A stretch of 64,000 nt of DNA. Origin: Anomalospiza imberbis (lineage: Eukaryota > Chordata > Aves > Passeriformes > Viduidae). Numbering within the stretch: the first letter of the stretch is position 1; each line of letters starts with the position of its first letter. The translations under genes and the position numbers were made by a program. Of this stretch, positions 48,056-62,033 are shown piece after piece. The DNA lies in contig NC_089684.1 in the NCBI RefSeq assembly GCF_031753505.1, forward strand, positions 32,751,701 to 32,815,700. The letters are read 5' to 3'. The notes under the pieces were generated by a model that saw only the letters and a list, made by a program, of their open reading frames with translations, made no database searches and was not told where the DNA came from.

Positions 48056-50304
48056 CTTTCAGAGAAAAATATTAAAAAAAAAATAAAAAAGCTTAAGGCA
48101 ACTGCATCAAAGTATTACTCTATGCCTAAAGTTATTCATTCTGTGAGAAGAAATCTATCGAGATGTAAGGGGAAAAAACATAATAATGAAGTAAATAACA
48201 ATGTACCATCTCAATTTTCTTCTGTTTCAAGTTTTGTTGAGTAACAAAGGTGCTCTTAAAGTATCACCTACTACCAGAAAATTTACTGCAGAAAAACATT
48301 TGAGTAGTTTAGGATAAAGATGTCCAAGTTCAGCTGAAAAGTGAGCCCAACAAAGCAGTCAAGATATCTTACATTACCTGGAGTGACCCTAAAAGCTTTC
48401 CTTTGCTTTTGCTTAACAATTCTCCATTAAGAGGGCAATTCTAGCCAAAAGGAGCTGATGCACATCAGAAATATTGCCTCTTATGAGACATTCCAGTGAC
48501 TAAAGCTGGTTAAGAATTAACTGCCAAGTTCATTAGCAGTCCCAGGTACTCAAAAGAAGCAAAGTCTTGCTGTATTTGCAGGCATGTGGAACACCAGACC
48601 CGTTCCAAGCCTTTGGGTGTGATTTGGCTAAGATACTTAAATCCTGTAATATTTCAGATCTCCTAGAGGCAAGTTTTGTTTGAACATACACCGAGTAACT
48701 AGCCACACATGCCTGTGCAGAGGAGGTGGAAGGGGAAAGTAAATAACCTGCTCCACTCTCACTTGCATACTTAAAACAAAAATTCCAGCTGAAGACGAAA
48801 TGCATTTTACTAAGTTAACTCCTTTAAACCAACTCCCTCCATCCACTCTTTAAAGTTCTCCTGGACTTTAGAGCTGTAGTAACATTAAAAATGTGCCACA
48901 CTTACCAAAATAACCATTATATACCAGCATACAAACAAGAATTCAGATATCATTGACTGAAATTCTCAAAATGGACTCATGGCCAGAAATATTTCAGCTC
49001 GTTCTCACTTCTGCAAGTGTGTGTTATTATTTCTGTCCTGTGTGATGGTGTTCCTTTGACAGGCTTTGGCCATTAACAGCTTCAGTACTGTCACCTGCTG
49101 AAGTCACACCATCAAAACTGCCCCAAAATCCATACAGTAACTTGCTTCCATATTAGCTCCAACAGCTTCTCTCAGCTAGTCAGGATCCAAAGAACAACTT
49201 ACAGAATAGAATATATGCTCTTCATTAACCACTGAAATTACCATACATTTTCCTCAAGTGTCTAAACCTTGCCACTTTGAAGAAGCAATCTTCGGACTTC
49301 TGGAAATAAATCAGCAGTGCCAAACACCACAGAAAGCAGAGAAAGTTACTGCTTTTTTGACAGAATAGACAATGTCTCATGGCAATGATTTCTAAACAGT
49401 AATTTACGCTTTTCCATTTTCTCCTCTCTGGATCATGAAAAATAATTATGCAATTTACTATCAGATGCTTCCATAATATCTTGGAAAACAGCAAGAACTG
49501 AATGGAGTGACTTGAGTTATATTCCCAGCTTCTCTATATCAACTCATGCTGTCAACTCAAACAAATCCATCAAATCATTGCCATCCTCTAAGCCTTAGTT
49601 TTTCCCTTCCAAAAGACGGAGCAGAGGCCTAACTCAAGAAACCTCTGTAGGGTATGCTAGGCAGAACGAATTGACACAGAATTATGTCAAAACAAATGCA
49701 AAGAAAAATATACACCCTTAAAAAAAAAACTCTCAACAGAGCATTTGAAAATGTAAAATACATACTCATTTCACACTGAATTTATCCTCTACAAAACTGA
49801 AGTATTCCTCAATAATACTCTTCTTAAAATCTAGGTAAGAAACAAAGAAAATATTGTATCCTGTGTAGAGACAGAACAGCTGAAGATTAAATTCTGGCCA
49901 CAAACAACCTGCTAATTCTTAACAAGAAATTCAACTCTTTATGCATTTGGTTTTAACTATCAGCCAACCATCAATTATCACACGAAAACCACATACAGCT
50001 ACTAGAGGTGACCTTACCTTCACCCTATAGTCTACATCACCAATCTTTCATTTTTGGCTACATACACTATTATCAGAACCCCCCCATCCAGGAAGCTGTC
50101 AAATTAGGTTTCCAATCTCATCTGCAAACATAATCATTTCAGGGACCATGTTCTAGCAATAATATGCTATGGTAAAAAATAATTACCATTTTAACACTTC
50201 CTGTGAGGGAAGTGAGGACAAAAAATTCCTAGGGAAAGCAGAATACCCAAGGCAGGGTGCAGCTGATGTACAATATGTATGCACACCCATTAGATACACT
50301 CAGG

Positions 50305-50326
50305 CACACACACACCCCCCCCCCCC
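50305..50326. repeat. Short CA repeat joined to C12
   Basis: A short (CA)n run leads directly into twelve C at 50315-50326. Low-complexity tract in the long intron. Confidence 0.85.
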
Positions 50327-52806
50327 ACACTATGTCATATTAACCCTTTCTAATGGTGATTTGAAACTGATCAACCTTCAAAACACAAATTTGTTTCCAA
50401 TGACAGGGATCATAATCCAGGTCCATGCATTGGCTAGTTATTATCTGAGCTGCAGTAATGGCTGTGCACAGCAAAATGTAATCTTCCCAAATGTCACAGT
50501 AAGTTATGAATATCTGAGCAGCTTAATGCACCTTACTAGCCATGAAGTGTGAGAATGTAATCTTATTACCTTTTTTATGGTTGTATTTTTTGAATAATGT
50601 AGCCTTTGAACTGATGTATAGTCTTTGCTTGCACTTTAGCATGATTTGGTCTCCTGTGTCGCACAGTACATTTTTCAAAATTCTCCAATTCAACGTATTT
50701 TAAGTCCTATGCTGAGCTGCATAAACAATCTTTATAGCAACCCACAGGGTGGCATAACGTTTTCTTTCTTCAACATGTAGAATTAAGTACAAGCTTACAG
50801 GAATGGTTTTAAAGGGCAGCATTCAAAAACATCCTCACAAATTTTGGATTTTGCCAGTTATATCCACCTTCAAAAATATATATATACTAAACCAATAGCT
50901 CAAGCTTCTCAGTAAAACAGTTCTACATTTAGCTGATTGAGAACAGGAAAAATGCAGCCATTTTTGAATACACATGCAGAAAGTGTATTTTTCCCCCCTT
51001 AGGGAATTACACTAATGAGAAGTCAACATAGTAGCACTAATTTTTAATATAAAATAGCACTACAACACTTCTAAGTAAAACCAAAAAGACAATTAAGACA
51101 CACTTAATCTTTCGTTGCAATGAAGTGATGTGAGTCATGAAAGAAATGGTTCACTGTTTGGGTGAGCATCTACCAAACTACTGCAGAAAATAGCTCAGAA
51201 TAAACAGTCAAAGCTCCATTTTCCTGAAAGAATATGATCTGGATTATTAATCTAATTTAAATTATTTCTCCCATTAACAGATATTAATTATTTAGAAAGC
51301 TTGCAAGACAACCCAAGAAAAATTATTTCAATGACCTATAACACAAAAAGAAGAAAACAACTCCAAAATCAACATTTCTCCTGGAAAAGCCAAATTGGCT
51401 ATACATGGGAGAACTGCAGGGCGGGATCTTCACATTTTTATCTCAAAACCCAAAAAAAGTCTCCACTTCTTTAGAGTTTCCTCATCCTTCTGGTTGTTAG
51501 ATAAGCCACACATCAAGTACTTGCTTTGTTCCTCAAAGCCAGGATGAAGGACTATTAACCAAACTGTGACCTCCCTTTTCCTCAAGATGATGATTTTGTA
51601 ATATCAGAATTGTTTCTTTAGTATGTTCAAAACAAGGAGTATGAACACCTATCCCATGAAAAAAAAAATGCAATCAAAAAGCTGGTTCAATCTCTGTGAA
51701 TTTTTTTTAAGTTTATGCTTAATAAGAACCTGCAAAGCTGGACATTTATAGTATTATTTGCCCATGTTTATTCCTATCTTCCACCAAAGAAATAAACCAC
51801 CTCCCTGAATCCATTGTCCCCTTTCACATACTCAGAAACTCATTGAATTTAGTTGATTGAAATTTAGTGATCCATCAAAAATAAATGCCGAAGATATGCG
51901 AAGCGTAAGAATTGACATCTCTCTAGGGTAAGAATTTAATAGGATCATGGATGATTCCAAGTTGGTCAAATTCCAAGGGCACACAATAAACAGGAAAAGT
52001 CAGTAGCATGATACACATTCATGATGTGATAAAAAGATGGTTGTGATTTGGAAAGGCTTCTACAGAACAGAAGAGGAAAAAGATTGGGAAAGATAATACC
52101 TGAGACATACTAATTTCCGTGTATTCTTTTCCATCACTAACACAACACGAGGAGGTGAGATCATTAAAATCTGAGCCCAAGGAAGATTTGGCAGGAAAGC
52201 CTGTTGATAGTTTGAATAAGTGACACATCAAATAGTGACATTAGCATGAACGGTCAAGTCAGTGAAACAGGGCTTAGGCCCAGAGAGGTTAATAGGGAGG
52301 GCGTGAAAGGGGCAGAAAAAGCCTGGATGTCAACTTTTTTCTTCATTATATTGCTAGTGTATCAACCGTAATGCACTAGAAAAACTACAGAAAACATAAA
52401 GAACTCACTCAAGAAAAGTGAGGTCACACCTTCCAGCAAGACCCAGATGATTTAAGGTCATTTGCTAACTTGGCTTAAAGTTTAAATTAAGTGAGACCAT
52501 GAACATGCAAGTGACCAGTGACCCTTTCACAGAAGGAAATATTCTGCTTCAACCTCTTTTGTAAGCAGAAAATTCCTCTTGAGTCTTGCTCCAATTTTAG
52601 ACTTGGTTTCTCCCATCTTCAAACAAAACCAGAAGTGACCCAAAAAGCCCCAAACAAACAAACAAAAAAAAAAAACCCCAAGAAAACCCAACAGCATCAG
52701 AGAACAAACAGGTAATTTCTGCAGAAAATCCCAAACTTTTTTGGCTGATACCTCAGGTTGAAGTCACCAATCTCCACCATCCAGGACTACCCTACAGTTA
52801 TACCAC

Positions 52807-52824
52807 AAAAAAAAAAAAAAAAAA
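52807..52824. repeat. A18 homopolymer
   Basis: Eighteen consecutive A on the plus strand. No retroposon body recognised upstream, so left as a simple repeat. Confidence 0.85.
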
Positions 52825-54231
52825 GAATACTAATAGTACTAATCTACTTTCTAAAGGAAAAAAGGATAGTAAGAAAAGAAGAAAAAAAAAAATCTCCTTA
52901 ATTAGCTGATTTCTCTCTTATTGCCAAGTTCATAACAAAGCCTAGAACTTCATTCACCCAGCAAATGAGAAGTCCATTTTAAACCAGGCATATCAAAACT
53001 GGCATTGCACAACAGCATTGCACCCACTTTAAACTTGATGCTTCTGTGGGATTCTGTCCTTAACTATGATCAAAGCTGGATCATTCAGGGAAAAACCATT
53101 CTCACTGCTTCCCTTCAAAGGGATGTAATATAAACGTTTTGCATTAAAATAAAATTTCTTCAAGTCTGTCTGTCGTTTGGAAAACTGCCTAAATGTGAAT
53201 TCAACAGGCATCCACAAGGTGTTAAGAGTCTACTGCTGCCACCTATTGTTGTATTTGAAACCATTAGCCCAGAATCACACATTTTCAAGACAGTGTCTCA
53301 GCACTGTATCATTCTCTTCCTCCTCCACACACCCCTCTCAGCAGCTTATATCAGCATGCTTCATCACAATGAAGAAAAAAAGCTGTATATCCAGGAAGTA
53401 AGACAGGATAAAACTTCCAGGTAGCACAAGAGATTACATTTAAGCACTGGCTTCTATAAAACCAGAGTTTCATCAACTTCACAAAAGCTAACTACAGAGG
53501 ACATACAATTTACCCAGGAAATTATTGGCCCAGTTCATCTGAGACATAAACCAATTCATTAAAACTTTTCTTTAAAAATGCACTTACCTATGCATACTTG
53601 AAAATTACTCTCTCAGTGGAAATAACAAATGTAAAAAAGCAAAACTCTTGATCATGTAGGAACAATACATCTGAAGCATCCTTCTGGTGTATGGGTTTTT
53701 CCTTCCCAAGAGAATGGGGACAGGGAGGATAAACAATTTTAAAATACAATTATGATATAATCAATGATTATTTACCCTAGCTAGTAATCTAGTATTTTCA
53801 CTCTACTTGCAAGCATTTGCAAGTCAAATTAGTTCACTAACACAATTAGTTCAGTTTGTAGCATGCAGCTGAAGGCCCAGTGAAAACAGAGCAATGCAAG
53901 GAAGAATTAACTCTACAAAACACTTTTAAACATGGGGGCTGGGGAAACAGGACTATGAATTTCAAATTTTATACTTTTTGTGTTTAATCTACTTTAGAAA
54001 GAGCCATTAAATATATTTTAAGTACATACCAAAACCTGAAAATCAGTATCTTATACAGGGAGCAACACCAGTTTTAAGTGAAATGATTAGCAAAGTTAAA
54101 TTATATTCTATACAAACAGGAAAAAAAATCTACATTTACCACTTTGGTATCCATTCAAAAAGGGATCTTAGTACAAACAATTCAAATTAAAAACATGATG
54201 CTTGAACTCAAAACAGCTACAGCATTTCATG

Positions 54232-54281
54232 CTAGATGATCTTTAAGGCCCCTTCCAACCAAGCCATTCTATGATTCTTTG
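54232..54281 (+). mobile_element. CR1-type LINE 3' tail fragment
   Basis: GATGATCTTTAAGGCCCCTT followed by CCAACCAAGCCATTCTATGA and TTCTTTGA is the standard end of an avian CR1 element (consensus recalled: gatcttaaggtcccttccaacc..attctatga). Plus strand, antisense to LRBA. Only the last 50 bases or so are recognisable, so this is a heavily 5'-truncated dead copy. Confidence 0.85.
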
Positions 54282-57200
54282 ACACCACCATGCACTGTGC
54301 CTCTGTCTTCCAGAAATTCAACAACAGATTCCAAGGACGAAAGGCATAAACAAGGCCAATATAAGGAATTTTTCCATTCTCCATCAAGAGGTGGGACAGC
54401 TGATACACAAAGGACTGCCAAGAACACAAAAAAGTCCCAGGGGCCCAGGAACCTAAAATGGCACTGACCAAACTGTGGATAATACCCAATTACAATACAG
54501 CAAGCCTGCAGCCTTTGGAAAAGTTCAGGTGGGGAAACAGGAGAGAGGATAAAATTGATTTCCCACCAAATTTTATCTGACACACAACACTGGGTATAAA
54601 GGCCCTTTGCCCCTGAGGAGGCTGCACCACTGAGCTTTATTTCAAATCCCAGAGAACAAGCAGCTACTAAGTTGAATTTGTGCAAATCAAACAATTTCAA
54701 GACTAAATTTCAACACTCTCCAAACAGTGGCTACAGGTGTATTTATAACACATGGCAGTTTCCTTTGTTTGACTTGTGTTATGTATTTCAATAGACATTA
54801 CCATAGAAAATATCTAAATCCAGCTGGAATTCCCATCTTTCTAGTACACATATTAACAACATTAAATTCTCCTTTGTTTTAATTGACTTTTTTCAGTGTA
54901 CCTTAACCTATGATCCTGTTTAAGACACACAAGAAAGATGTGACTCTGAGAGATTGTTTAATAACATGCAAATTTGTAGTTCCATACAGGAAATGAAATA
55001 TCCTAAATCTCTACATCACATCAGATTCATATGTGCATTGAAAGCAAATAAATCTTTTAAACCATGATACAGAGAACCTTTTTAAATTTGCATTTATCTA
55101 CAGTAAATACTGCCATGTTCTTTAATAGCTTGCTAGTGCAATCTTAGCAAACTAATGATTTATGGTTTTGACATTTTAAAAATCAGAAATCTGTCATTTT
55201 ATGACACCCAGTAGAAAGTCTGCTGGAGTTGGAGTTACATTATTCTGAATTTAAACTCAGATACATGAAGCATACATAGCAAAGCACTGTACCAAGTATC
55301 CATTTCATTATTCCAGCACTTCCCTCCCTAGCTATATGTCTAAAAGTTATCCAATGTTTTTACTTTAAATAATAGGTTGGGGGTTTTTTTTAAATTTTCA
55401 TCAAGCAAGATACCTTTTTGTCAGTTCCGGAAATATCGCCCATCAGCAAAGAAACCCAATCTGCTGTACACTGAGAGAACCATACTTCAGTGACCAAGCT
55501 GCATAGGTCTGCAGCATGTCCTACCTTAATCCCTCCCCTCAAGGAAGGCACCCAAAAGATAACATTTCTAATACCACATTAGTCAACAAGTCCAGAGTGG
55601 GGAACAAACCCTACAGTCAGAATGGCTTTACAGGGAATAATATTCTGCTTGCACCCACTTCCATCAGTCAGGATATTTACGCTGTAAGCAACTTTTTTCT
55701 GCCTAGAGGTTAAATCAGACAAAAAAAACCAACACTGCCCATCACTGACACCATGCCTGAGCAAACATAGCTGCAGTTCACATATACTTAAAAATAAGGA
55801 TCCACACAGAAGTTAGACAGGTTAAAAAGATCAGAGGTCTGATTCCCACTGCCAGAGAAGAGTCTTCTCTGCCAACGGATAGTGACAGAAAAAAAACTTC
55901 AACCCTGATAATGCACTCAGAGACACCTAAAAAAAACCAAAAAACAGTTACCTGAAGCAACTTACTCAAGCTTTCTTGCAATTAGATCACATTTTCTAAC
56001 ATGCTTAGTGTTCATCATCTATAAAAACTAACAGCCTGCTGCATTTTTGTTACTTACATGTAATGTATTACCAAATATATGTTTTCTTTCAACCAAGCTG
56101 GTGTGCAAAACCAGTCACTATATTTCAACAAGACAACATTTTAGGATGCTTCATTTAAGCATTTATTTTACTTATGGTTTTATGAAATATTATATTTATT
56201 TCCATTTGGCAAGGGAAATCGTTAGTGCAGTAAACCCCTTCAAATTATAAAGAAATACAAACAATTATAGAATTTTTCTTGTGTATGCCACTTACACTGA
56301 ACAGAAATGCTTCTAAATATATATAGATATATATCCACAATGAGTAAGTAATGTAGAAACACACTATATTTGAGCTTCTGAAAATTGCAGCTTCCTAAGC
56401 TAAGAAAACTAGAAAGAATGTAAGTAATTCTCAAAGAGTCTCCCAGCGCATCCAAAGAGAGGTATCCGCCCCCAAGCAAGACATTCCTCTGGAAAATGGA
56501 AAGAAAATACTTGTTGAATTATTACTAAAAGAAATTAAAAGTAGAAAGTTTTTATTTTCTCTTTAAGCCTTTTTCATTCCTATTTTTGTATTTGTTATGA
56601 TATACTAATATAGCAGCATGGATATAATTTATAAATAATAGTATATATTTATTGGGGATGAATTATCATCTTTTTTTTTTTAACTAATGATTTGTGCAAT
56701 CAAAAAGGTTTGAAGACTAACTACTTCCCTAGGTGTCAGAGAAGAGACAATGTATCCCCATATTTTTCTCCAGATCAGAACACCTGTCTAGTATTTAACA
56801 ATGGGCTGAGGGCAGGAAGCCACCACTCTTTACAGAATCTGAAGTTTGCAACCTGCAAGTCTCATACAAACAATTCTTCACAGAACTTTATAACTTTTGA
56901 CTTACATTTGATATCCACTTTGTGACAGTTACAAAGTACATTATTTCAAAAGTGTGTAACAACAGAAATCTGCAAGTAAAAACAAGCTTTTCAGCTCATT
57001 CTAGAAAACATGATTGAAAGTGTTTTGCTAGCCTGCAGAAACTAAGGAATAAATGCTACAAGTAAACGAGAAAGTTGAAAGAAACAAAGAAAATTGAAGG
57101 AAAGTAACAAACCAGAAGATGTTTCAAGTAAGGAATTGTATACCAATAGCAAATAAACTTGCAAGGGAAATAAACTGAAGCTCAAAAAGCCAAGAAAGAA

Positions 57201-58335
57201 TACAAGATGAAGAGATTAATTAATTTACCTATAAAGCTCTGGCAGGTTTTATCAGATTTAGAAACAATAATGTTAAACACTTCCTCTCCTACTGGAAGGT
57301 GCAGCCCCCCCATAGCTCCTCCATTGCCATCACCTTTCACAGCTCAGCAGGCTAATTGCTGGGAATTTCAGCACAACTACAGGCACCAGGTTACAAATTC
57401 CAGCAGAAAGCAAAAACCAGCACATCTGTTTTCAAAATTTCTGGCACTGCCTCGATCCAGAAGAGCTGGAAAACACCCACCTCACTTGCCTGCTCAGAAA
57501 TGGCAGAGTTTGCTGCCATGGCTGCAGCAGGGACAGTTATGAGCTGGGATGTAAGGAATACTAAACGACATGCTACAGGAAATGTACCACTCAGCTTGCC
57601 CTCTTGCCATTTTTAAAATTTTCTGTAGCTGTGATCAACATGGGAACACCAAGCAGCCAACCCTGGCTAGAATAGAGGGTGCTTACAATAAGTAACAGCC
57701 TTTTGCTTATTCTTACCAAGAAATAACTTTCGGGGTTTTTTGCTTTCAGATTCTGCCATTCCTTTGTTTAGAGTTTGAAAGAAAATGGGTTACTGAAAGC
57801 CAGTGTATGGAAATATTGCTAAACAGAAGATTTCTACTGAATTAAAAAAAAGTGCCTTTGTGAGAACAGGTACATCAGGAATGCCTCCACAATTACACCA
57901 TTTTTATTTTTATTCCTTTCAATGTCCATAAGGCAACACTGAAAGCAAGGATGGAACTGTGACTCTGACACTTAATGTTTGTTACAACTGGCTTACATTT
58001 CTATGTTTGCAAAAACATCTTAAAGCTTTCCTTCTTCCCTGATTTGGCACAACACTGTTTTTTGGTTGGTTGGGGTTTTTTAACTCCTGGTATAGAAACT
58101 ACTATTGCTCTAAGGCTCTACCCCACCCTGATTTCCCTCTTGTCCCTTTTCTCATCATACAGGCAATGACGGAAACAAACTGTCACCAAGGAACAGGCAC
58201 AAGAGTAAATGAGAGAAAAAAAATCTCACAAAACCACAAAGAAAGGAGGAAGACAAAGACTACAAGTGTTGCATACATTATCACTATCACACCATCACCT
58301 ACAAACACACCCTTCTGTTTACAGTGTTGTGACCA

Positions 58336-58380
58336 AGGTAATTTCAATTGCTGACCAGCGCTGCAATTGAAATTGGACCT
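58336..58380. repeat. Short inverted repeat (12-bp perfect hairpin, extendable)
   Basis: AATTTCAATTGC at 58340-58351 pairs perfectly with GCAATTGAAATT at 58363-58374 across an 11-nt loop. Outer AGGT (58336-58339) pairs with ACCT (58377-58380) with a 2-nt bulge. The total, about 45 nt, is shorter than a normal microRNA precursor. Function unknown. Confidence 0.85.
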
Positions 58381-60318
58381 AAAAAGGCAAAAGCAGCCTC
58401 AATTAATACAAATCCAAACTACATTCTGTTTCTTTAATTTGGCAATCAAATTACCAACAGCAACTGCCACATAGTGTTCAGCAAACCTGGCAAGACCCTT
58501 CCATTCCCTGTGACTGACTGCAGCTCAGACTGGAGGAAAGTAACATAAATAAAATGTTAAATAAAATGGGGCTGAATTACATTTTGAAGCATTTAGCCAC
58601 TAAAGCCAGCATTTGCTTAGGTTTGACCTCCACTATTTTTAACTTAAACGAGAATTTTTGTAAAACAACAAATTCAGCAGATTTATCAAAAATTCTGATA
58701 AAGACAGAGCATTAATGGAGTTCTCACCATTTTTTCATCAACTCTGTCACATGTATGTAAACTTCTAAGGCAAAAAGGCTTTTTCTCTGAAATTACTACA
58801 CTTGCAAGCATTCAAGAACTTAGGAGGATGCTTAAGCCCTGTCCCACACAAAAAACTATGAATCAAAACTATATTATTACCCACAAATGATAATCCATAT
58901 AAGCCGAAAAAGGCTACATCCAAATAATGTACAATTTTGTGACATGGTGTTTCTTTGAACACTCTTTTCCCATGAAAAGTGTGATTAAGTGAACAATAAA
59001 TCTTGCTTCAGTGAGACAGTGAAGGAAAGAACATCTGCCACTATGAAAAGCTACTCAACTTGAAAACAAAGAAAGCATCATTATGAAAGAAGAGGTTAAT
59101 GCCATCAAGACAAACAACAGTATAAACTTTTCAGAAAAATCTTCTCTCTCATTCCATATCCAAATTATTGCCCATTTTTTCTTTAGTGTTAACAGCCCTG
59201 TTAACTAATAAGCATAATTTCCCTCCAATTCTGTAACTAGTAAAGCATCAAAATAATAAAAGATAAAGTATCTATCCTCCTAGTTTCTTAAAATCTCTCT
59301 CCCATACGAATTGTATTTATTTACTAAAATAAGATTCAAAGAAAATATAAAACATCTATTATAGTCATGGATTCTGGGGCTGCAAAGGTAGCTACAGATT
59401 TTACAGATAAAAGAACCTTTGGAAATCACAGAGGACTTCAATATTTTTCATCTGAACAAATAAATAGAAAAATAACTTCATCTTTAAATAAATCATTTTG
59501 ACTTAAACTCTAAACCTGGAGATTTGTTGAAGTTTCTCTCAGAGGAGCGATTTTGTTCTCTTTCCTTCTACCAGCACCTTATCTCCAGCAATGAAGTTTC
59601 GCCAAGCAAATTTGGCACTACGAAGAATCACAGATGCATTCCTTGAGGTTGATCAAATCAAGCGCTTAGAAACAACATTTCCTGCAGCTTTCCATGCACA
59701 TAAATATTTACTTATACGAGAAAGAGATTTCCCAATACAACAACAGAAGAAGCAATTGCCACAAAAACCATGAAACAAGAAACAAGTTTCAAGACAACAA
59801 CCCAATCAACAGTACAAATTGTGGTCTCTTAGGTGTGAAGCCAAAGACCAGCACCAGTATCTGATATTTGCAGTGGTATAAGGGAGTATGTCATGAAACT
59901 CATGGACACATATGCCTTTAAGAGGAAGACAGAAAAAAACCCTGACAACAACAACAGCCTTTAATCTTAGGGTTTCCTTTTCCTTTCAGCCTACATATTA
60001 CACCTTTGTTCCAGTGTAACTTGGAGAACCGAACCCAAAGAGCATTACTATCTACCACCTACCCCAGCAGTAGCACTCGTGGGTAAAAGCATGTTGTCCT
60101 GCACAGCTCACCACACTCTTCTGAGTAGAATGACACCTTTAAAGTGTCTACAACTTGGTGAGAATAAATTATCATTAACATTACACCAACTACATTTATT
60201 CACTGAGCTTTAGTGTTGGCCTTTTTTTTGCCAAAGATTAGGTCATATGGCTCTGTTCCAAAGCTCCAGTGTCCTTACAGCGTGCACATTTCTCTGTAAG
60301 GCCACCAGTTACTCTCTG

Positions 60319-60690
60319 TAGTGGTTTGACCCTGGCTGGATGCCAGACATCATGAAAGCCTCTCCATCACTCCCCTCCACAGCTGGAGAGGGAAGGCAAA
60401 ATATAACTAAGGGTTCATAAGTTGAGATAAGGACAGAGGGAGTTCACTCACCAAACTGTCATGGGCAAAGCAGACTCAAAGACATTATGTGAATTTATTA
60501 CTAAGAAAATCAGAACTTAAAAACACCTTTCCCCCACCCCTCCCTCCTTCCCAGCTCTTTCTGCTCCCCACCAGAGGCACACGGAGACAGGGGTCCTTCT
60601 CCACCCCTGTAGTCCTCCCAGCTACCAAAACCTGCCCACAAACACAATACATCCTCACACCTCACATTCTTCAAATTTATATTTCTCTAC
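60319..60690 (+). mobile_element. Avian ERV-like (LTR-type) fragment
   Basis: The run GTAGTGGTTTGACCCTGGCT, with later GAGATAAGGACAGAGGGAGT, TCACTCACC, GTCATGGGCAAAGCAGACTC and a C/T-rich stretch around 60528-60610, resembles a dispersed LTR-type repeat of avian genomes as I remember it. No viral open frame is present. Family assignment and exact ends are uncertain. Confidence 0.55.
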
Positions 60691-60899
60691 CCCCCTTAAT
60701 TTTGCAATCACGTATACAGCTCAAAGTAGCTGTAGTTTTTCTACTCATTCTATTTCTGCACGGAGGATGTATGTTAAAAAAGCAATTGTTTCATCAGTAC
60801 TATTTCTGTTGCTGTTCGGAATTCAGAAAACTCTTCCTAAAGCCAAATGCAAAAGGAAGTTTCCTGAAGCTTCCAGTTCTTAGGCTTTTAAGTCACTAG

Positions 60900-61335
60900 G
60901 CATCACAGAATTGTTAGGGTTGGGAGGGACCTCTGGAGATCATCCAGTCCAACCCCCTGCCAAGGCAGAGTCACCTGGAGCAGGTGACACAGGAACATGT
61001 CCAGGAGGGTTTTGAATGATTTCAGAAAGGGAAACTGCATGACCGCTGTGGCCAGTCTGTTCCAGGGCTCTGCCACCCTCAGTGTAAGGAAGTTTTTTCT
61101 CATGTTGAGTTGGGGCTTCTGAGTTTATGACCACTGCTCCTCATCCTATCACTGGACACAATCAAAAAGAGTCTGGCACCATCATCTTGGCACCTGCCTT
61201 TGTGATATTTCTACGCATTGAAGAGATCCCCTCTCAGCCTGCTCTTCTTCATACTAAACAAGCCCAGCTTCTGCAGTATCTCCACATAAGAGAGATGCTC
61301 TGGACCCATCATCATCATCTTCACATGTGGCCAAA
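60900..61335 (-). mobile_element. CR1-type LINE 3' fragment
   Basis: Read on the plus strand it begins CACAGAATTGTTAGGGTTGG and GAGGGACCTCTGGAGATCAT, the reverse complement of a CR1 3' end. It continues about 430 bp through the typical CR1 3' region (CTGTTCCAGGGCTCTGCCAC, AAGCCCAGCTTCTGCAGTAT). It lies in the same orientation as LRBA. The open frames on both strands here (60903-61134 minus, 61127-61387 plus) are fragments of this repeat, not genes. Confidence 0.9.
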
Positions 61336-61719
61336 CCCACAAGTTTTTTCCTTTTTAAAAAACACTGATAAAAGAGTACTGTACTAGAAGGGAGGGGTAC
61401 AGATAGCAGAAAATAAGTACAAAGAAATAAACATTCACTTACACACTGTTCAAGGTGTAAGCAAAACTACAAGGTCTTTAAGTAGATTTCCTAAAAAGAG
61501 AGTCAACTTACTTTATATGAATGATGTAAACAGGATGTAGTATATGAAAACTGCTATCACCAGTATACTATCAAACTCCTAACTTAATATTCATGTTTGT
61601 TTTCCCCATTATAACAACTCATTCAAACTTTATTAAGAAAAAATTCTCTACTGGACTGTGACAAAAAGAACACTCACTCCTACTTCACACATTTCTCAGA
61701 AGCCACATTCGCTTGTGAA

Positions 61720-62033
61720 GCTGTAGCAAGGTGGGAGTTGGTCTCTTCTCCCAAGTAACAAGCAACGGGACAAAATACAATGGTCCCAAGTTGTGCCAGA
61801 GGAGGTTTATATTGGGTATTAGGAAAAAATTACTTCACAAGAAGTGTTGTTAAGCACTGGAACAAGCTGCCCAGGGCAGTGGTTGAATCTCCAGCCCAGG
61901 AGTAATTTAAAAGATGTGCAGATGTGGCACATCGGTACATGGTTTAGTGGTGGACTTGGCAGTGCTGGGTTAATGGTTGGACTTAATGATCTTAAGGGTC
62001 TTTTCTAACCTTAATGATTCTGTGTATTCTAAA
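61720..62033 (+). mobile_element. CR1-type LINE 3' fragment
   Basis: GGTGGGAGTTGGTCTCTTCT, CTGCCCAGGGCAGTGGTTGA, TTTAGTGGTGGACTTGGCAG and GGTTGGACTTAATGATCTTA follow the CR1 consensus order, ending TTCTAACCTTAATGATTCTG. About 310 bp, antisense to LRBA. The 5' limit is approximate. It belongs to a different subfamily type from the element at 60900 and points the opposite way. Confidence 0.9.

Noticed and set aside
47796..48086. Plus-strand frame of 96 codons
   Set aside because: Antisense shadow of LRBA exon 1 in this window.
54269..54700. 143-codon minus-strand open frame
   Set aside because: No recognisable domain, no splice sites in LRBA phase. It runs into the CR1 tail at its 3' side. 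Composition is that of a chance frame.
57207..57616. Plus-strand frames of 111 and 86 codons
   Set aside because: A locally less AT-rich intron patch. The two frames overlap, neither resembles a known protein, and no promoter or splice context supports them.
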